The position numbers were made by a program, and so were the translations under genes. Shown here piece after piece: positions 53,615 through 62,600 of a stretch of 64,000 nucleotides of DNA. Under the pieces are notes generated by a model. It had not been told where the DNA came from and ran no database searches. It saw nothing but the letters and a program-made list of their open reading frames with translations. This DNA is from an uncultured Maribacter sp. (GTDB lineage Bacteria > Bacteroidota > Bacteroidia > Flavobacteriales > Flavobacteriaceae): contig NZ_CANMDU010000013.1 in the NCBI RefSeq assembly GCF_947496775.1, forward strand, positions 1-64,000, in the 5' to 3' direction. Position 1 is the first letter of the stretch; each line of letters starts with the position of its first letter.

Positions 53615-54826
53615 TTAGAGCAATATCTCACTAGCTTCATCAATAACACGACTTTCCAACTCTTTTAAATAAGATTGGGTTACAGTCAAATTTTTGTGTC
53701 CCATAGATTCACTTATTATGTCTGTGGCTACACCTTTTTGTTTAAGACAATTGGCAAAACTATGACGAGCGACATAGCTACTCATGGGTTTATTAATTTG
53801 GCACATAGCAGCAATTTTTTTCAAATCTTGGTTATAACGAACTAACATTTTGTGCTTTCTGTTTTCTAACTGAGTGGGCGTATAGTCTTCTCTAAAGAGA
53901 ACAGGGAATACATAAGAGGTATGCGGATTTATATCCTTATAATAATCTAAAATCTTTTGAACAGGCTCTAATATTTTGATAGAGAAATTACCTTTTGTTT
54001 TAGACCTAGTATAATGAATCCTATCATAGCTAACATCTTTCCACCTCAGTTTAATCATATCAGCAAAATTCATTCCTCGTGTGTAGAAGCTAAAGATGAA
54101 ATAATTTTGGGCATTTATTAATGTTGGATAATCTTCAAGATTTATATGTGTAATTTTCGTAACCTCGTCCATCGTTAAAGCCTTTTTTATGGCTTTTCCT
54201 TTAAGCTTAGATAATTTGTAAGTTCTAAACGGGTAATAGCCTTCCTTGGTTATGTTACGTTGAATTGCAAAATTAAAAAGCGCACGTATAGATCTCATTC
54301 GTACTCCAATTCCTCCATCAGTACCGCCGCGAGATCTTAAAAAAACCTCATACTTAATTAAAAAAGTTGGTGTTATTTCTTTAAATGATAGTCTTTCTTT
54401 TTGATGAAATAGTTTTACAGAGTTTAAGGCTTCAGAGTTTACTTTGGCATTTCCTGTTCGCCCTGCTTCATTCATTTCATCAATGATTTCTTTCCAAAAA
54501 GAAAAAACCTCTTTTTGACGAGCTGGATTGGAATCAACCCTAAAATGTTTTTCAAAATCTTCTAGAGTAAAATCTTCGGTCTCTATCTCTAAATTGCCAT
54601 AAATCTTCAGAGCTCTATCCAGAATTTTATTTAAAAGGCGATTATTCTGAATATAATTTGCATTTCGTTTATTGAATTGACCGCCTTTTAAATCCCATTC
54701 ATTTTCTGGAATACTGAAAAGAGTTTTAAAGTATTTAGTGCGTCTATCTTTGGTCACTCTCAAACAAACAGGAAAGTGGCCATTGGCTAGTGATTTTTTT
54801 CGTAAAATTGTCTTGATAGAAGCCAT
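53615..54826 (-). CDS. Tyrosine recombinase (integrase) of the element
   Basis: The 403-residue protein has an N-terminal arm-binding domain ('MASIKTILRKKSLANGHFPVC'), a SAM-like core-binding domain (about residues 105-190) and a catalytic domain. Catalytic residues visible are Arg250 ('YTRGMNFAD'), Arg354 ('YVARHSFAN'), His377 ('MGHKNLT') and nucleophile Tyr386 ('TQSYLKEL'). It integrates and, with a directionality factor, excises the element at the tRNA. Its start codon lies 12 bp from the right subterminal repeat, so the integrase may regulate its own promoter. Confidence 0.93.
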   Translation of the reverse strand: MASIKTILRKKSLANGHFPVCLRVTKDRRTKYFKTLFSIPENEWDLKGGQFNKRNANYIQNNRLLNKILDRALKIYGNLEIETEDFTLEDFEKHFRVDSNPARQKEVFSFWKEIIDEMNEAGRTGNAKVNSEALNSVKLFHQKERLSFKEITPTFLIKYEVFLRSRGGTDGGIGVRMRSIRALFNFAIQRNITKEGYYPFRTYKLSKLKGKAIKKALTMDEVTKITHINLEDYPTLINAQNYFIFSFYTRGMNFADMIKLRWKDVSYDRIHYTRSKTKGNFSIKILEPVQKILDYYKDINPHTSYVFPVLFREDYTPTQLENRKHKMLVRYNQDLKKIAAMCQINKPMSSYVARHSFANCLKQKGVATDIISESMGHKNLTVTQSYLKELESRVIDEASEILL

Positions 54827-54837
54827 TGTTTTTTATA

Positions 54838-54861
54838 ACGGGTACAACATAGGTACAACAA
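54838..54861 (+). repeat. 24-bp subterminal repeat, right copy
   Basis: This is an exact second copy of 40286-40309. It sits between the integrase start and attR, in the region expected to hold the integrase promoter. Confidence 0.75.
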
Positions 54862-54975
54862 ATCATCGATTAAAGGTAGTTTATTAGTAAATAGATGCAA
54901 AAAGAAATATTATAAAATACTGATAATCAATACAAAAGAAAACATAAGCAACTAAATGTAACTGTTTTTTAGTTT

Positions 54976-55019
54976 CTCATAATCAGGGGGTCCATGGTTC
55001 GAGCCCATGTGGGACCACA
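54976..55019 (+). repeat. attR: 44-bp direct repeat of the tRNA 3' part
   Basis: The copy matches the tRNA from the anticodon loop onward but has no 5' half upstream (the flanking DNA is AT-rich and unlike a tRNA). It is therefore the displaced target sequence, not a second tRNA gene. Confidence 0.92.
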
Positions 55020-55027
55020 AGCAAAAC

Positions 55028-55060
55028 AAAGCCCTTACATTTCTGTAAGGGCTTTTTGTT
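55028..55060 (+). terminator. Original terminator of the tRNA, displaced by integration
   Basis: A 12-bp stem, AAAGCCCTTACA with TGTAAGGGCTTT, has a TTTC loop and is followed by TTG and T residues. It lies just outside attR, where the tRNA end would have been before integration. Confidence 0.8.
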
Positions 55061-55084
55061 TGTATTCAGCTTTTGTTGAGAGTT

Positions 55085-55258
55085 CTAAAATTTGGTCCAT
55101 TCACTTAGCTTAAAAGCACTTAACCAAACTTCTTTATTTTCTTTCCCTTTGAAATTAATTTTTACTGGGTTGTTTTCGTCCATTGTATAAATTACTTCTC
55201 CTAATTCTAGAGTTTTCCGTTACATTTCTTTTACGGATGTAACTCTGGAGAAAATTGT
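55085..55258 (-). pseudogene. Decayed 3' remnant of a GH2-type glycosidase gene
   Basis: On the minus strand the frame ending at TAG 55085-55087 reads VTSVKEM*RKTLELGEVIYT then MDENNPVKINFKGKENK and finally VWLSAFKLSEWTKF. This aligns without gaps to the last ~52 residues of the GH2 protein encoded at 56523-59447 (VTSGKEMQWETPGTGEVIFT..., WLNAFELSEWENF). It carries one in-frame stop. No further upstream homology is seen before the next gene, so only the tail survives. Confidence 0.85.
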
Positions 55259-55274
55259 TTTTTCTTAGACTATT

Positions 55275-56252
55275 TTACTTCGTTTTTATTTCTCCCATTT
55301 GGATGACATCAAAATTCTTTAAGGTTACTTTTTTTAATTCTTTAAGGTCGTCATTATTCCAGCGTTCATCTGGTGCGCCAGATATAAACATAGTGGATCC
55401 AACATCTGCCAAAATTAATCCGTGTTTTTTCATTGCTTTTAGAATTATTTTATTCGTTTCAGAAAAATCACTGGTATCAAATGTTGATTTAAGTCTTAAA
55501 ACAGCTCCGAATGGTAATAATTGGTCATTTTTATTACCAGAAACTAAATGACGTGCAGGATGCAGATACCCTTCATAAATTTTTGATCTAGGTATTGTAA
55601 AACGAATGGGATGGTCTATTTCTCCTTTTTCTATTTCACTATATCTAACAAGTAAAGGGAAAATTGGTAAACCCGCCGCATCTGCAGATGTCCACCCATC
55701 TGGTCTAAAGGTATTTGCATTTAAATCGAAAACTGCTGCGCTAGATACTTCAAAACCAGCACCAACTTGCTTTGAATGGAATAATTCATATAACATACCG
55801 TTTTCTATATCCACAGAAATAACATGACTATCCCCTTTTCCATTACCTTCTATCGGAGCATCTAAGGGAATAGGAAAAGGACCCTTATCACTTTCTGAAG
55901 GATAACCACTTTCATTAAAAGTAATAGGCACATTTGGTTGGCTACCATTAACTACGGTATAAGGTATACCAATAGGAACGTCGTTATATAGACCACTACC
56001 AAAATCGGCAAAAAGACCCGCATTTAATCCTATATTTTCTAGTATTGCACTAGATTTTGAATCTACTGGACTATTAGACACCTCTTTATTTAGTGGATGA
56101 TTTTGTGGGAAAATCTGAATGTTTTCAGCATCAGATAGTTTAATAGACCCACTATTATTTGGTGTAATTGCATCTTGTTCCGAAGAACATGCAGTAGTAA
56201 GTATTACTAGTGGTACAATAAAAAGACGTTTTAAGTTAAGTAAATTTTTCAT
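55275..56252 (-). CDS. Conserved secreted lipoprotein of unknown function in the sugar-use locus
   Basis: The 325-residue protein has a lipoprotein signal ending 'VILTTAC' (lipid Cys about 22). Strongly patterned blocks follow: 'SPVDSKSSAILENI', 'FPIPLDAPIEG', 'DSHVISVDIENGMLYELFHS', 'AVFDLNANTFRPDGWTSADAAGLPIFP', 'DHPIRFTIP', 'HPARH', 'LRLKSTFDTSDF', 'GLILADVGSTMFISGAPDERWN'. I recall proteins with this motif order as widespread secreted proteins without assigned function, but I cannot name a characterised family. The His/Asp-rich blocks could form an active or binding site. It lies between the GH2 gene and its decayed copy. Confidence 0.75.
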   Translation of the reverse strand: MKNLLNLKRLFIVPLVILTTACSSEQDAITPNNSGSIKLSDAENIQIFPQNHPLNKEVSNSPVDSKSSAILENIGLNAGLFADFGSGLYNDVPIGIPYTVVNGSQPNVPITFNESGYPSESDKGPFPIPLDAPIEGNGKGDSHVISVDIENGMLYELFHSKQVGAGFEVSSAAVFDLNANTFRPDGWTSADAAGLPIFPLLVRYSEIEKGEIDHPIRFTIPRSKIYEGYLHPARHLVSGNKNDQLLPFGAVLRLKSTFDTSDFSETNKIILKAMKKHGLILADVGSTMFISGAPDERWNNDDLKELKKVTLKNFDVIQMGEIKTK

Positions 56253-56437
56253 AATTAAATATTGAATAAACTATAATGGATAGTATAGTAATTGCAACTG
56301 CGGAAAAGAGAAATATAAATGTGATTTTAGCTCAATTATAAGTTCTTTTCTCTGAGTATTACGGATAATATCATTAATTGAAAACTGTTTTTCTTTCTCA
56401 TTATTGTCATATAGCCTAAACAAAAATGGTACAACTA

Positions 56438-56475
56438 AAAAAGCTGAACAATGATAACACTGTTCAGCTTTTTCT
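56438..56475 (-). terminator. Terminator of the GH2 gene
   Basis: A 13-bp stem, AAAAAGCTGAACA (56439-56451) with TGTTCAGCTTTTT (56462-56474), ends in a T run on the minus strand. It lies about 50 bp past the GH2 stop. Confidence 0.8.
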
Positions 56476-56522
56476 TAATTTCTATTGTTTATTTATCATG
56501 GGATAAATTTAGAAGGTAACTT

Positions 56523-59447
56523 CTAAAAATTCTCCCACTCACTAAGCTCAAAAGCATTTAACCAAACACCCTTATTTCCTTTACCATTAAAATTAATTTT
56601 TACTGGCTTGTTTCCATCTGATGTAAAAATTACTTCTCCTGTTCCTGGAGTTTCCCATTGCATTTCTTTACCAGATGTTACCTTTGCGGTTATAGGTTTT
56701 GTTTCTACCAAAGCATCTGATAGTATGGTAATAGCATCTTCATAAGGTAATTTATGAATGGTAGCAGACTTTAATTTATCCTTGTTAGGATCCATTAGGT
56801 CTGAATTACTACTTGGAGCATGGTGCCACGTTTTAAGTTTATAAGTTCCTTTAGGAAGGTTTTTAAAAACTAAGTTTACTCCTTTATCATCTATGGTAAT
56901 TACACCATCGCCATAGGCGTAGCCATATTTACCAATAACATTCATTTCTCCTAACCAACGGTTAATACCATTTACAGAACCTTTTTCTATAGTTGCTGTA
57001 GCACCTTTGAATGACTTAAAAGAATAACTATTATTAGTTTCGTCTGCTCCATACCATGGGTTCCAATTAAATTGTAAAAGTTGGTCGCTAGCACCTAAAT
57101 CTACTCTCTCTTTGGTAAAATCATAGATAGCAATAGCATTATTAATAAGGGTATTAGTACTAAAAGAAACTAGATTAGTACTAGCGCTGGCCGATTTTAA
57201 CCCTTTAGCTTTTGCGGTAATTGTTATTTTACCAACCGTATTTCCCGCTCTAATTAAGGCAGGGGCAACACCATATTCTGTAAACATAGGGTTAGCATTT
57301 ATAATAGCTTTATCTCCAATAACTGAAGCATCTCCTTTAACCGCAAATTTTATTAAGTGCTTTGTGTTAGGAACTGTGGTTCCGTTTTTATCTACAACTG
57401 TAGCGTAAGCCATTAAAACATCAGAACCATCTGCCTTAAATTGTCGTCCTTCAGTATCTAATTTTAGAGTAATAGCATAGGGTTTTCCAGCATTTTGTTT
57501 TGAGGTTTCAAGAATGCTTCCATTAGTAAATATAGCCTTGGCAGTTAACTTTCCAGGAGCATATTTTATATTTTTAAAATGAAAAGGAGCATGTTCTAAT
57601 CCGTCATAAATAGTGCCTTTACTTGGGGTTGCTTTTTCTAATAATTTACCGTTTGATAAAAGTTCTACCGCATTTGCATTACTGTAAACAGTAATTTCTT
57701 TAGTTTCTGGTTGCCATTCTTCTAGAATATTTACAAACGGAGTTTTTAGCATTTCCGCTTTGTACCATTCTAACTCAGGGCGTGGATATCTAAAAATAGT
57801 CATCATTCCGCTACGGGTGCGGTCTATTTTATCTTTAGCCTTATCATGTGTAGGATGAAAGGTGTAATAAGCATGTGCAGTCCAGGAAATTAAACCAGTC
57901 ATTAAAGGGTCATTTTTAAATGGTGCTACTGCAGCAGGCCCTCTTCTACCTTCCATAGCAAACATAGGTTCGGAACGGTCCCAAATAAAAGGCCCGTATA
58001 ACATGTTCGCATTTACATCGGTTAAACCAGAAGTTTGCCAACCTGTCCACCTGGCCCCTTGAGAAGCAGTAAGCCTTGTAGGGTCTTCTTGTTTTATGGT
58101 GTTATGAACACGTGGCACATAACCTCTATGATTTACTCCGGCTCCCCACATAATTATAGAAGCATGATTTCTATGGTTACGAATCATAGTTTTAGCAGAT
58201 TTTTCTAGGTTATTCCACCATTCCTCTTTGTCCGATATAGAAATCCACGTAGGAGCCTCTTCATATACTAAAATACCAAGTTCATCACAAGCTTCTATTA
58301 AAGCATTGTCTTGCGGGTAATGTGCAGTACGCATAATATTAAAACCATATTCTTTAAACTGTAACATGTCTTTATAATGTAACGAATTTGGCACGGCATC
58401 TCCTAAATAGGGGTACTGTTGGTGTCTGTTTGCTCCAATAAGCTCTATTGGTTCGTTATTTAATAGAAAGCCACGAACAGGGTCTTGTTCAAATTTTCGA
58501 AGTCCAATTTTAGTTTCTACAAAGTCTATTTCTTTACCATCAATTTTTATAACACTATTTACGCGATATAAATAAGGGTTGTCTATTCCCCAAAAGTGTA
58601 CATTATCTTCTAAACTACCTATTTGGTTAAATTGGTATTCTTCTTGGGGTTTTATGGTAGATGTATCTACTAAACGTAAAACAGAAATACCTTCTTTGTT
58701 TAAGATGCGGGTAATTATTTTACAGTTTACCTTTTCTTTATTTTCGTTTTTAACCGCTGTTTTAATGTTAATGGTAGCGTTTTTATTAACAGGATCTATG
58801 GTTGGTGTGGTTATATGCACCCCCGAGTTTAAGGTCTCCCAATTAAAAGTTACGTGAACAGGGTTTGTTTCTACCAAATATACATCTCTATATAAACCAC
58901 TAAACTTTACATAGTCAAAAGGTCCTGGGTCCGGCGGAATCATTTCGTTTCTTCTGTTGTCTACTAAAAGAGTTATTTGGTTTTCTTGCCCTTTGGTTAC
59001 AAAATTGGTAATATCAAAATGAAAAGGAGTGTAACCACCTACAGCATGTTGCCCTACATGTTTACCATTCACCCACAAATTGGTTACTTGGTGTGCTCCT
59101 TCAAACTCTAAAAACACTTTTTTGTTAGAGTTGCCTACAGATATATTTTTACGATACCAACCAACTTTTCTATGAAAAACTAGTTGTGTTTTTTCATCCT
59201 CTAAACCATCTAAAGCTAAAGAGGTAAGTTCTAGGGTGTGTGGAACGTTTACGTTTTGCCAATTAGAGTCATTTAATTCCTTTGTAAAGTTTTTAGCTTC
59301 CGGATTTCCTAAGTGAAATTTCCACCCTTGGTTAAGACTTAATTTGGTACGGTCTGTATTTGGAAAACCATACGGTAAATTTTGACTATTTATTTTCTGT
59401 AAGATAGATAAATTTATAAGTATAAATAGCAATACGATTTGTTTCAT
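56523..59447 (-). CDS. Glycoside hydrolase family 2-type protein (beta-galactosidase-like) with C-terminal accessory domains
   Basis: The 974-residue secreted protein (signal peptide to about residue 21) has the GH2 order: sugar-binding N domain ('LNQGWKFHLGN', 'VPHTLEL', 'LEFEGAHQVTNLWVNGKHVGQHAVGGYTPF'), immunoglobulin-like domain and TIM barrel ('LNNEPIELIGANRHQQYPY', 'MRTAHYPQD'). The likely nucleophile is Glu499 in 'MFAMEGRRG'. At the acid/base position the usual W-x-x-G-N-E is replaced by MWGAGVNHRG (433-442), without Glu. The C-terminal ~350 residues are beta-rich accessory domains ending 'VWLNAFELSEWENF'. It should act on a marine polysaccharide in the periplasm or at the surface. Confidence 0.85.
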   Translation of the reverse strand: MKQIVLLFILINLSILQKINSQNLPYGFPNTDRTKLSLNQGWKFHLGNPEAKNFTKELNDSNWQNVNVPHTLELTSLALDGLEDEKTQLVFHRKVGWYRKNISVGNSNKKVFLEFEGAHQVTNLWVNGKHVGQHAVGGYTPFHFDITNFVTKGQENQITLLVDNRRNEMIPPDPGPFDYVKFSGLYRDVYLVETNPVHVTFNWETLNSGVHITTPTIDPVNKNATINIKTAVKNENKEKVNCKIITRILNKEGISVLRLVDTSTIKPQEEYQFNQIGSLEDNVHFWGIDNPYLYRVNSVIKIDGKEIDFVETKIGLRKFEQDPVRGFLLNNEPIELIGANRHQQYPYLGDAVPNSLHYKDMLQFKEYGFNIMRTAHYPQDNALIEACDELGILVYEEAPTWISISDKEEWWNNLEKSAKTMIRNHRNHASIIMWGAGVNHRGYVPRVHNTIKQEDPTRLTASQGARWTGWQTSGLTDVNANMLYGPFIWDRSEPMFAMEGRRGPAAVAPFKNDPLMTGLISWTAHAYYTFHPTHDKAKDKIDRTRSGMMTIFRYPRPELEWYKAEMLKTPFVNILEEWQPETKEITVYSNANAVELLSNGKLLEKATPSKGTIYDGLEHAPFHFKNIKYAPGKLTAKAIFTNGSILETSKQNAGKPYAITLKLDTEGRQFKADGSDVLMAYATVVDKNGTTVPNTKHLIKFAVKGDASVIGDKAIINANPMFTEYGVAPALIRAGNTVGKITITAKAKGLKSASASTNLVSFSTNTLINNAIAIYDFTKERVDLGASDQLLQFNWNPWYGADETNNSYSFKSFKGATATIEKGSVNGINRWLGEMNVIGKYGYAYGDGVITIDDKGVNLVFKNLPKGTYKLKTWHHAPSSNSDLMDPNKDKLKSATIHKLPYEDAITILSDALVETKPITAKVTSGKEMQWETPGTGEVIFTSDGNKPVKINFNGKGNKGVWLNAFELSEWENF

Positions 59448-59553
59448 AATAGATGAATTATAGTCCTGTATTACAAATTAATAAAACCAAATGAGGTGCT
59501 ATTTATATTGGAGCAAAAAGGATCATATGTTACTTACTTTTAAACATTGGAAC

Positions 59554-59590
59554 TATAAGACCCTTTTTCAATTAGAAAAAGGGGCTTATA
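59554..59590. other. Intergenic hairpin between the FG-GAP and GH2 genes
   Basis: TATAAGACCCTTTTT and AAAAAGGGGCTTATA pair with one mismatch around a 7-base loop. There is no T run beyond the stem, so it may be an attenuator or mRNA-stabilising hairpin rather than a true terminator. Confidence 0.5.
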
Positions 59591-59627
59591 GAATTTGAAC
59601 ATATTTTAAGAAAATAAGGACAAATAT

Positions 59628-62600
59628 TTACTTAATAGTTTTTACTAGAACCGTCTGTATTGAGTCACTGTTTTTTGTTGCTAATAAATAGTTTTGTTTT
59701 CCAACGGAAATTAAGTTGAGGTCTTTAACATCACCAGGAATATACAAGCCGCTTTCTAAAGCTTTTATAGGGGTAAAAGACCCTTTACCATTACCTTTTA
59801 AAAATAATCCATTACTAGCATCATTTTTTGGAGTTTCAACTTCTGAGCTATAAAGATTCCCGGCAACAACAGCATCTAAATTACCATCTTTATCGAAATC
59901 TTGAACAATTACTTGGTTAATGTTAGATAACTGCGCTTCTATTGGTAATTGATGAGTAATAAGTTTACCATTTTTGTTTTCAATATACATACTTGCAAAA
60001 GATTTTACTTGGTAATGCAAGGAATTTTCTAAAGCTTTCTCTGTGTAAACATCTTCTATGGTTGCGGTAGAGAAGCTAGCGTAGTCTTCAAATTTTTTCT
60101 TAATAGTAGGAATTTGTTGGGAAGAGCATTCTCTTCCTCTAAGAGGATACTCTTTACCGTCATTGTAGTAACTTAAGACAATATCGTTTTTATCGTTTTT
60201 ATCAAAATCGTTTAAATAGATATCAAAAGTTTCTTCAGAATTAGCTTTATACTTAAAATTCTGACCTAAATTACCAGCAATAAAATCGATATCGCCGTCT
60301 TTATCAAAATCTCCAGATTTAATACTAAACCACCACCCAGTACTATTTTCTAAATCTTGAGTGCTCTTATTATTTTTAAATTTTCCGTTATTATTTTTTA
60401 ATACTGTAATAGGCATCCATTCTCCAACGATTACTAAATCTGTCCATCCATCATTATCAATATCAGTCCAAGAAGCATCTGTTACTAGTCCAAGTTTTTC
60501 TAATTCCGGGGCTATAGAATTTGTTACATTTTTAAATTTAGTAATGCCATTTTCACTTGTATTTTCTAAAATATAACTTTTGGCAGGTAAAGGATAGTTA
60601 CCAGGAATTAAACGTCCTCCAACAAAAAGGTCTAAATCTCCATCTTTGTCGAAATCATGGCTATAAACTCGAGAGCCGCTGGTTAGCATTTCTGGAAGTG
60701 CATCTTTAGACTTTGTAAAATTTCCATGTCCGTCATTTATATAGAAACGGTCTTGGAGCATTACTGAGTTTGGTTCAAATTCATTTCCTCCGCTTACAAT
60801 GTAAACATCATTATCCCCATCTTTATCTGCGTCAAAAATATGAATGCCGGCATCTTCATGACCGCTATCTAAGATAAGTTTACTCTTTTCTTGTTTACTA
60901 AACCCTTCTGTATTCTGAAAGTATACTGCTCCTTTATTTTGAGAAGAACCACCTATTATAACATCTTCTAGACTATCACCATTTAAATCGCCAACGGCAA
61001 CAAAAGGACCTAATCTCGATGTTTGGTGTGGTAATAAAATTTCTTTTTTAAAATCATCATAAATATTCTCTACATGCGCATGGTTAATTAAATCTGTATT
61101 AGATGTAGAAACAAATAGGGTATTATTTATAGGCGTATTTTCCACGTTATCGATTGCCTCGGCATAATCGATGGTTAGAAATTGATTGGATTTTAATTGT
61201 TTTAAGGTTTGTGTTTTTTGATCAGGCCATTGAATAGTAACTGCATTTATTGTGTCAGAATCTCCTAAGCCATAATGTAGTTCGGGAGCTACCGAGGATT
61301 GGAAGCCTCTAGATAATGTTAATTCCTGAAATTGTGTATTATCGTTCGTTTTTACAGTAATTTTGGCTCCAATACCTAATACGTTATTTTTTGGTCCTTT
61401 TAACTTAATGTTTAAAAAGTTGTTGAAATCTGCACTTTTGTTTTCAAAAATTGTTGCGGTATCATCTATATTATTACTAATTATTTCTAAATCTCCATCA
61501 TTATCTAAATCAGCATAAACGCTACCATTAGAGAATCCTTTATAGCTAATTCCCCAGTCTTCATTTTTTTGCGAGAATGTTAAATCGCCATTATTTTTAT
61601 AAACAAAATTGTCAATTTTTTCGGAAGGAATTGCTAAGCTTTTTTCCAATAAATTTTTATTGGGGTTCCATATGTTTTTTATAGAATCAAAATAATCTTT
61701 GTTATTAATTTCTCTTCGAGTACCATTGGCGATGAAAATGTCTTTTAAACCATCATTATCTAAATCTGCAAGTAAAGGTCCCCAGCTCCAATCTGTTGAG
61801 GAAACACCTGCAAGTCTAGAGATGTTACTAAAGTCTGGAAGTGTATCATTAATAACACCGTTATTTAATTGTAAACTGTTCTGCATATACTGGTAATGAA
61901 AACCAGAATTTACAGTACTCCAAAATAACTTAGGATTCATAGACGCCATATTAGCTTTAGCTCGTCTATTATCCTGCGCAGTCATATCTACCTGAAAAAT
62001 ATCTAAAAGCCCATCATTGTTAATATCAGCAATGTCTACTCCCATACCATAAAAAGAGGTGTTTTTGGTTAGTTGTTTAGACATTTCTGAGAAAGTGCCA
62101 TTTTTATTATTAATGTAAAAATGGTCGGGGGTACTAAAGTCATTAGAAACATAAAGGTCTGGCCAGCCATCTTGGTTTATATCTCCTACGGTTGCACTTA
62201 AAGAGAGGCCAAAATTACGAAGTCCTGCTTTTTTAGTTACGTCATTAAAAACACCATTATCATTTCTATATAACTTGTCCGATTCTTTACCCTTAGGATT
62301 TTCTTTTTTATAACGATAGTACTGGTTTGGAGCATTAAAAGGAGTTGGCGGATAGTTGGCAATATAGAGGTCTAAATCGCCATCTAAATCATAATCAAAA
62401 AAGGTAGATTGTACACTGTTGCCTATTTCAGCAATACCATATTCTTCTGCTTTTTCAGAGAAGGTACTATCTCGATTATTAACAAATAGTTGATTTTCTT
62501 TTGGACCAAATTTTCCGCCCACAGAACAGTATATGTCTAGAAAACCATCTTGGTTAATATCTACCATAGTTACACCGGTATACCAACGGGAATCCCCTGT

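Larger units (their letters stand above)
40194..55019. mobile_element. Integrative mobilizable element in tRNA-CAT, ~14.8 kb
   Basis: The region is bounded by an exact 44-bp direct repeat of the tRNA 3' end (40194-40237 and 54976-55019). It carries a tyrosine integrase at the right end, an excisionase-like HTH protein at the left, replication-type genes (VapE, primase-like), a MobC-like protein and a relaxase, and a defence cargo operon. There are no conjugation (tra) or phage structural genes, so it would need a helper to move. Chromosomal housekeeping genes end at mce on the left. The tRNA's presumed original terminator is found just beyond the right end. Confidence 0.92.

Noticed and set aside
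54976-55019. A second tRNA gene at the right end of the element
   Set aside because: Only the sequence from the anticodon loop to the 3' end is present. The upstream DNA cannot form a D arm or acceptor strand, so it is an att repeat.
40194-55019. Prophage or phage satellite
   Set aside because: No capsid, terminase, portal or tail gene is present. Relaxase and MobC-like genes point to a mobilizable element.
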